In this document: piece by piece, positions 59,364 to 64,000 of the stretch | Layout of the letters: each line of letters starts with the position of its first letter | Numbering within the stretch: position 1 is the stretch's first letter | The notes under the pieces: generated by a model | The model's database searches: none | Told to the model about the DNA's origin: nothing | Seen by the model: the letters and a program-made list of their open reading frames with translations, nothing else | Made by a program: the position numbers and the translations under genes | Assembly: GCF_002081715.1 (NCBI RefSeq) | Contig: NZ_MUKP01000027.1 | Span: 22,476 to 86,475 of the forward strand | Direction: 5' to 3' | Source: Nocardia donostiensis | GTDB lineage: Bacteria > Actinomycetota > Actinomycetes > Mycobacteriales > Mycobacteriaceae | Length of the DNA stretch: 64,000 nt

Positions 59364-60527
59364 TCAGGCCCTGACGCTCAAGCCGACTTTCTGGAACTCC
59401 TTCAGATCCGAATACCCGGCTTTCGCCATCGAACGACGCAGTCCCCCAACAAGATTCAACGACCCGAACGGGTCATCGGACGGACCGAAAAGCACCCGCT
59501 CCAGGCTCGGCCGCACCGGCTCACCGGCCTCCGAGGCACCCAACTCCCACGGATCGTCCACCCGCAGTAGCAACCCGCGCGGCACCGAAGGATGCGCCGC
59601 CGCCGCCGGCCAATACCAGCCACGCCCCGGAGCCTGGGCAGCCGCGGCCAACGGCACACCGATCATCGCGGCATCCGCACCGCACGCGATCGCCTTCGCC
59701 AACCGACCGGACGTAATGATATCGCCATCGGCGATGACGTGCACATAGCGACCCCCGGTCTCGTCCAGGTAATCCCGCCGAGCAGCCGCGGCATCCGCGA
59801 TCGCCGTCGCCATAGGCACGCCGATACCCAGCACCTCACCGGTGGTGGTCGCACCCGGATACGAACCGCAACCCACGATCACACCCGCGGCTCCCGTACG
59901 CATCAGATGCAGGGCAGTCCGATGATCACTCACCCCACCCGCCACGACCGGCACATCCAGTTCGGCGATGAACGTCTTCAGGTTCAACGGCTCACCATCG
60001 CCCACATGCTCGGCCGAAATGATCGTGCCATGCACCACCAGCAGATCGATCCCCGCCTGCACCAGCGCCGGAGTCAACGCCTGCGCGTTCTGCGGGCTCA
60101 CCCGCACCGCCACCGTCACACCCGCGGCACGCACCTGCGCCACCGCCGCCGCCAGCAGATCCGGCTGCATCGGCGCCGCATGCAACTCCTGCAGCAACGC
60201 GATCGCACGCTTATACCCGCCCTTACCGGCCAATTCCAGCAACTGCTCGATCTTCGCGGCCACATCCGCATGCCGCGCCCACAACCCCTCCCCATTGATG
60301 ATGCCCAAACCACCCAGCTTGCCCAGCTCGATGGCGAACTCCGGCGACACCAACGCATCCGTCGGATGCGTCAAAAACGGGATATCGAACCGGTAGGCGT
60401 CCAACTGCCACGCCAGCGACACCTGCTTCGCCGAACGAGTCCGCCGCGACGGGACGATATCGACATCATCCAACTCATAGGTACGCCGAGCCGTCCGGCC
60501 CATACCGATCTCGACCATGTCGCGCAC
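59364..60527 (-). CDS. guaB3: GuaB3-type IMP dehydrogenase family protein
   Basis: This 387-residue (beta/alpha)8 protein is the short actinobacterial IMPDH paralogue. DIVPSRRTRSAKQVSLAWQLDAYRF, HPTDALVSPEFAIELGKLGGLGIINGEGLW, VVAGGVSDHRTALHLMRTGAAGVIVG and CGSYPGATTTGEVLGIG are the family marks. CBS domains and the classical GSICTTR loop are absent, the Cys loop being replaced by CGSYPGATTT. GTG at 60527 has AGGAG six bases upstream; ATGs two codons before and three codons after are alternatives. It is the Rv3410c counterpart. The catalytic role is not firmly established for all members. Confidence 0.92.
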   Translation of the reverse strand: MRDMVEIGMGRTARRTYELDDVDIVPSRRTRSAKQVSLAWQLDAYRFDIPFLTHPTDALVSPEFAIELGKLGGLGIINGEGLWARHADVAAKIEQLLELAGKGGYKRAIALLQELHAAPMQPDLLAAAVAQVRAAGVTVAVRVSPQNAQALTPALVQAGIDLLVVHGTIISAEHVGDGEPLNLKTFIAELDVPVVAGGVSDHRTALHLMRTGAAGVIVGCGSYPGATTTGEVLGIGVPMATAIADAAAARRDYLDETGGRYVHVIADGDIITSGRLAKAIACGADAAMIGVPLAAAAQAPGRGWYWPAAAAHPSVPRGLLLRVDDPWELGASEAGEPVRPSLERVLFGPSDDPFGSLNLVGGLRRSMAKAGYSDLKEFQKVGLSVRA

Positions 60528-61220
60528 GCGCATCTCCTGTGTTTATTGGCCGCGCCTCCGGCGCGGCGGTTCGCGGCCCCTTAGGGCTCGCGTTTCCGTG
60601 CCCGCGACTCACGCCTTCGGCGCATGCGCGAGGGTCGGACGTCCGTCCGCCCCGGCGCTCCTAGCTGCGGGCAAGGAAACACGAGCCGGGCCGCGAACGG
60701 CGCTCGTAAGACTCGCGCGGGCAGGGTTGCTTATCAGCTGGTCAGCTGTGCGAGTCCCGTATCTGAACCATACACATCTCACAGGCCGGCTCAGATGGTG
60801 CGTTCCGAGCTGGAGTGTCGGCAGGCACTGGGGTATGAGTTTCAGCACAGCAGCGATGGGGGCTTTGTCGTATCGCTGCCCGAACTCCACGCCGGCATAT
60901 CGCGGTGGGGCCGCTCGCTGGACACCGCCAGCGCGCGTCCTTCTACCCGTCGACTTGATCCGTTGGCGGCCGACCGCCTGCTGGGGCGGTGTGTGTGCCC
61001 TCAGTCCCGGCAGCACCATTGAAGCGCTGTCGGAGACGGCAGCTGCGACGGCAATAGACGTCACGGATCGACCACACCGCACTCGGCGGACACCCAACGG
61101 CCGGCCACGTTCCCCACCCCTCAGGGCAGCACACCTGAATGGCACAGCCGAGCGAAGCTCACCACCAACCCGTGCCCGCCCGGAGCCGAACGCGGAAGGT
61201 ACGCAAACCCGGGGAGGAGC
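60528..61220. other. 693-base intergenic region with a long inverted repeat
   Basis: The region lies between guaB2 and guaB3, both minus strand. An 8-bp hairpin (60549-60567) and a larger imperfect inverted repeat (60569-60605 with 60667-60698) lie upstream of guaB3. The remaining frames on both strands lack coding character. The guaB2 transcript could end here. Confidence 0.5.
60569..60698. repeat. Long imperfect inverted repeat between guaB2 and guaB3
   Basis: The left arm (60569-60605) and right arm (60667-60698) share GTTCGCGGCCC, GGCTCG, GTTTCC and TGCCCGC in complementary order, with one five-base insertion and two mismatches. The 61-base interval is itself rich in short palindromes. 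It could be a stable RNA structure or a decayed mobile miniature element. Confidence 0.65.
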
Positions 61221-62765
61221 TCACCCGCGGCCGGTGTAGTTCGGTGCCTCGACCGTCATGGTGATGTCGTGGGGATGGCTTTCCTTGAGCCCCGCGGCGG
61301 TGATCTGCACGAACTGCGCTTCCTGCAGTTCGGCGATGGTCTGGGCGCCGGTGTAGCCCATACCGGCGCGGAGGCCGCCGACGAGTTGGTGGATCACCTG
61401 GTTGACGGGTCCGCGGAACGGCACCCGGCCCTCGATACCCTCGGGGACCAGCTTGTCCTCGGCGAGTACGTCGTCCTGGAAGTAGCGGTCTTTGGAGAAC
61501 GACTTGACCTGACCACGGCCCTGCATGGCACCCAGCGAGCCCATACCGCGATAGCTCTTGAACTGTTTGCCGTTGACCAGGATCAGCTCACCGGGGGACT
61601 CCGCGGTGCCCGCGAGCAGCGAACCGAGCATAACGGTGGACGCGCCCGCGGCAATCGCTTTGGCGATATCGCCGGAGAACTGGATGCCGCCGTCGGCGAT
61701 CACCGGGACACCGGCCGGTTTACACACCGCGACCGCTTCCATGATCGCGGTGATCTGCGGGGCACCGACACCGGCGACGACCCGGGTGGTGCAGATCGAG
61801 CCGGGGCCGACACCGACCTTCACCGCGTCCGCTCCCGCTTCGACCAGCGCTGTGGCACCCGCACGGGTGGCGATATTGCCGCCGACGACCTGAATACGGT
61901 CGCCGACCTCGGCCTTCACCTTGGTGACCATCTGCAGCACCTGCACCTGATGGCCGTGCGCGGTGTCGACCACCAGCACATCGACACCGGCATCGGCCAG
62001 CGTCATGGCGCGCGACCAGGCATCGTCGCCGACACCGACGGCCGCGCCGACCAGCAGCCTGCCGTCGCGGTCCTTGGTTGCGTTGGGGTACTGATCGGTT
62101 TTGACGAAGTCCTTGACGGTGATCAGACCGCGCAGCCTACCGTCGCCGTCGACAATCGGCAGCTTCTCCACCTTGTGCCTGCGCAGCAGACCGAGCGCTG
62201 CCTCCGCGGTCACACCTTCCTGGGCGGTGATCAGCGGGGCCTTGGTCATCACATCGGCGACACGGCGGTTCTGATCCACCTCGAACCGCATATCGCGGTT
62301 GGTGATGATCCCGACCAGCGCACCCGTCTCGTCCACTACCGGCAGACCGGAGATGCGGAAGCGCGCACACATCGCGTCGACCTCGGCAAGGGTGTCGGTC
62401 GGACGACAGGTGACCGGATCGGTCACCATCCCGGCCTCGGACCGCTTCACCGTCTCCACCTGGCTCGCCTGGTCGGCGACGGAAAGATTGCGGTGCAGCA
62501 CGCCCATACCGCCCGCGCGCGCCATCGCGATAGCCATCCTGGCCTCGGTGACGGTGTCCATGGCCGAGCTGACCAGCGGGGTGCGCAACCGGACCTCGCG
62601 GGTGAGCTGACTGGAGGTCTCCACCGAACTGGGAATGAGGTCCGATGCGGCGGGCAGCAGTAGCACATCGTCGAACGTCAGGCCGAGCATGGCGATCTTG
62701 TTCGGATCGTCACCACCCGTATGGGGGCGGACAACGTCTCGTTCGCCCGTTACGGGATTACTCAT
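61221..62765 (-). CDS. guaB2: Inosine-5'-monophosphate dehydrogenase
   Basis: This 514-residue enzyme performs the NAD-dependent, rate-limiting step to XMP. The barrel is interrupted by two CBS domains (residues about 115-230, TDPVTCRPTDTLAEVDAMC and DVMTKAPLITAQEG). The catalytic Cys is in GVGPGSICTTR, followed by the IMP-binding YRGMGSLGAMQ and the mobile flap. The longer frame upstream is spurious. MSNPVTGERDVV has GGAGGGG nine bases upstream. It is the Rv3411c counterpart, the essential IMPDH of mycobacteria, divergent from the DUF5319 gene. Confidence 0.96.
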   Translation of the reverse strand: MSNPVTGERDVVRPHTGGDDPNKIAMLGLTFDDVLLLPAASDLIPSSVETSSQLTREVRLRTPLVSSAMDTVTEARMAIAMARAGGMGVLHRNLSVADQASQVETVKRSEAGMVTDPVTCRPTDTLAEVDAMCARFRISGLPVVDETGALVGIITNRDMRFEVDQNRRVADVMTKAPLITAQEGVTAEAALGLLRRHKVEKLPIVDGDGRLRGLITVKDFVKTDQYPNATKDRDGRLLVGAAVGVGDDAWSRAMTLADAGVDVLVVDTAHGHQVQVLQMVTKVKAEVGDRIQVVGGNIATRAGATALVEAGADAVKVGVGPGSICTTRVVAGVGAPQITAIMEAVAVCKPAGVPVIADGGIQFSGDIAKAIAAGASTVMLGSLLAGTAESPGELILVNGKQFKSYRGMGSLGAMQGRGQVKSFSKDRYFQDDVLAEDKLVPEGIEGRVPFRGPVNQVIHQLVGGLRAGMGYTGAQTIAELQEAQFVQITAAGLKESHPHDITMTVEAPNYTGRG

Positions 62766-62994
62766 TCGGATCGACCCCTCCTGGACGTCGACAGCGCCAC
62801 ACCGGTATGACGGATCTGGCGGACTGTTACTTGGGATGGACTGCGGCTCCGTTCGACCACCGCCGCTGGTGGCCCGTGTCGGGAAGTCGTCGGCGCCTGG
62901 AAACATCGTATCTGCCCGGGTGATCACCCGACCAAGCGAGGCCATCGCTGAAACTGGCGGCGCGCATAGCTGGCGCAGACCGCCCTGTTCTGCG

Positions 62995-63000
62995 TACCGT
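62995..63000 (+). promoter_or_regulatory. -10 box for a leaderless start
   Basis: TACCGT lies six bases before the GTG of the DUF5319 gene, with no Shine-Dalgarno between them, predicting a leaderless mRNA. Confidence 0.5.
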
Positions 63001-63006
63001 GGGGAT

Positions 63007-63420
63007 GTGCGTGACCATCTACCACCTGGCTTGCCGCCGGATCCGTTCGCCGGAGACCCCTCCGACCCGTCCGCCGCGCTCGATGCCATCGAGCCGGGGG
63101 AACCGCTGGATCCTCACGAGCGCCTCGCGGTCGAGGAGGATCTCGCCGACCTCGCGGTATACGAGGCGCTGTTGGCCCATCGTGGTATCCGTGGCCTAGT
63201 GGTCAGCTGTGAGGACTGCAGGCAGGATCACTACCACGACTGGGACATGTTGCGCGCCAACCTGCTGCAACTACTGGTCGACGGCACGGTGCGCCCGCAC
63301 GAACCGGCCTATGATCCGACGCCGGAAGCGTACGTCACCTGGGATTACTGCCGCGGCTACGCCGACGCTTCGATGAACGAGGCGTTGCACGGCGACGGGT
63401 TCGACGCCTTCGACAGCTGA
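63007..63420 (+). CDS. DUF5319 family protein (Rv3412-like)
   Basis: This 137-residue acidic protein is divergent from guaB2 exactly as Rv3412 is in M. tuberculosis. It has a Pro/Asp-rich start (PPGLPPDPFAGDPSDPS), a helical middle and a Cys/His segment SCEDCRQDHYHDWDMLRANLLQLL. A third Cys lies in TWDYCRGYADA; CxxC plus His may bind metal. Function unknown. The ORF extends upstream, but the GTG at 63007 has a -10 box at leaderless distance and marks where the conserved sequence begins. Confidence 0.87.
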   Translation: MRDHLPPGLPPDPFAGDPSDPSAALDAIEPGEPLDPHERLAVEEDLADLAVYEALLAHRGIRGLVVSCEDCRQDHYHDWDMLRANLLQLLVDGTVRPHEPAYDPTPEAYVTWDYCRGYADASMNEALHGDGFDAFDS

Positions 63421-63557
63421 GATCGCCCAGCAGCCGGATTGCCGGCAGCTGGGCCTACTCAGTAGACAAGGTACGTCCGTCTGCTGAGATGCAGCCACTC
63501 GGCTCGGTCGGCGATGCCTTACGCCCACACGCTACATTCACGCACAGTGGATCAGAT

Positions 63558-63573
63558 TGTGATTAACATCACA
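63558..63573. promoter_or_regulatory. Perfect CRP/Rv3676-type site TGTGA-N6-TCACA
   Basis: TGTGA (63558-63562) and TCACA (63569-63573) with a six-base spacer match the CRP consensus exactly. The site sits in a locally AT-rich stretch over 100 bases from either annotated gene end. Confidence 0.6.
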
Positions 63574-63621
63574 TATCGCGCATATGCGTCTCTACTGCAC
63601 GCACCGCTTGCGCTCGGTACG

Positions 63622-63647
63622 AAAAACCCGGCCTGACCGCGGCCGGG
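63622..63647 (-). terminator. Intrinsic terminator, minus strand
   Basis: Read on the minus strand, CCCGGCC and GGCCGGG form a 7-bp stem around a seven-base loop, followed directly by TTTTT. It is about 150 bases past the stop of the proline-rich protein and is the only hairpin in the window with a clear T-tract. Confidence 0.7.
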
Positions 63648-63797
63648 CTCAACTCCCGTTCCGAGACAATTCACAGCTCGGGGACGATGCCGAGCCGACG
63701 GCTCCGAAAGACTCCGAAAGACGAAGCCCTCAGCGGGACCTATCGAAAACCGATCCCCGAGGCGATCGGTCCAGGGAATAGCCGGCTTCGACGAAGG

Positions 63798-64000
63798 TCA
63801 GTTGCTGCCCGTCGTCCCCGTAGGAATAGCGGGAGACTGATCCACAGTGGACGGCGAGCTCTGCCCACCGGTATCCGGGCTCTGCCCACCGGTATCGGTC
63901 TCGGGAGGAAAAACCGGAATCGGCAGCGTGGCCACCGAGGACGGCGTCACCGGTGGGGACGTCGGCAGGGTCGTCGGCGCCGCGGTGGGTTCGGTCGGCT
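63798..64000 (-). CDS. C-terminus of a Pro/Thr-rich protein, probably the anti-sigma-D factor
   Basis: The minus-strand frame enters from the window edge and stops at 63798-63800. The 67 residues seen are Pro/Thr/Ser-rich (PTSPPVTPSSVATLPIPVFPP) and carry a tandem DTGGQSP motif encoded by a repeated 20-base DNA segment, ending TGTTGSN. In M. tuberculosis the gene at this place (Rv3413c, next to Rv3412 and sigD) is the Ala/Pro-rich anti-sigma factor RsdA, whose C-terminal part is an extracytoplasmic Pro-rich tail. The match is by position and composition only. Confidence 0.6.
   Translation of the reverse strand, partial: PTEPTAAPTTLPTSPPVTPSSVATLPIPVFPPETDTGGQSPDTGGQSSPSTVDQSPAIPTGTTGSN

Larger units (their letters stand above)
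63421..63797. other. Convergent intergenic region with a CRP-type site
   Basis: These 377 bases lie between the ends of two convergent genes. They contain a perfect CRP consensus site and an intrinsic-type hairpin with a T-tract on the minus strand. No ORF is convincing. A small RNA or unannotated short gene is possible. Confidence 0.45.

Noticed and set aside
60517..61239. 240-codon plus-strand frame between guaB3 and guaB2
   Set aside because: It covers an inverted repeat and ends inside guaB2 antisense. The codon pattern is unlike neighbouring genes.

Overview
The window is high-GC actinobacterial chromosome, most likely from Nocardia or a close relative. The gene content and local order match stretches of the Mycobacterium tuberculosis core map: lpdA, Rv3304-like, two M20 amidohydrolases, deoD, pmmB, upp, Rv3311-like, add, deoA, cdd, sdhCDAB, then yihY/trpS, icd, metY/metX and finally guaA, guaB3, guaB2 and the Rv3412-like gene. 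GTG starts are frequent. Several genes carry a TANNNT -10 box 6-7 nt before the start codon, the signature of leaderless transcripts. No rRNA, tRNA, CRISPR array or insertion sequence was seen.

Layout. Bases 1-2250 hold two proline-rich surface or secreted proteins (minus strand). Bases 2577-7952 hold lpdA, a gamma-glutamylcyclotransferase, two M20 amidohydrolases and an enoyl-CoA hydratase-like gene. Bases 8073-11008 and 14672-18747 form a nucleoside and base salvage region (purine nucleoside phosphorylase, phosphopentomutase/phosphomannomutase-like enzyme, uracil phosphoribosyltransferase, adenosine deaminase, thymidine phosphorylase, cytidine deaminase). It is interrupted by a type VII secretion-type substrate cassette (11156-13287) and an Rv3311-like gene. 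Bases 19056-22541 are the succinate dehydrogenase operon sdhCDAB, with a tiny extra ORF between sdhC and sdhD. Bases 22780-25378 are a metal ABC importer with a DtxR/MntR-type operator in its promoter.

Bases 25711-34860 are mixed: radC, an orphan VapB, phenylalanine hydroxylase, a D,D-carboxypeptidase, YihY, TrpRS, an MpaB-family oxygenase divergent from a TetR regulator, exonuclease III and a hydrolase. Bases 35019-39183 hold icd and the methionine pair metY-metX. The metY leader contains a SAM-IV riboswitch followed by a ten-codon ORF with five consecutive Cys codons. Bases 39664-40529 carry a small ORF and a VapBC-type toxin-antitoxin pair. Bases 40569-49374 hold trmL, DUF167, a DUF4349 lipoprotein, two dehydrogenase/hydrolase groups, a stand-alone trpB, a beta-lactamase-fold protein and a Ser/Thr kinase.

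Bases 49398-56760 contain what looks like an envelope-stress (LiaFSR-like) module: a PspC-domain sensor kinase with a LuxR-type regulator, and a PspC/LiaF-like membrane protein with a small membrane partner. A short-chain dehydrogenase and a glutaryl-CoA dehydrogenase-like gene lie between the two halves. Bases 56773-62765 hold the GMP-synthesis genes guaA, guaB3 and guaB2, and the window ends with a DUF5319 gene and the C-terminus of a proline-rich protein that probably is the anti-sigma-D factor.

The strongest hunting results are the tandem SAM-IV riboswitch plus polycysteine leader ORF ahead of metY, the coupled 24-codon ORF inside sdhCDAB, the metal-responsive operator in the importer promoter, a perfect CRP site in a convergent intergenic region, and a pmm gene that lacks its usual N-terminus and directly abuts the purine nucleoside phosphorylase stop codon in the same frame.
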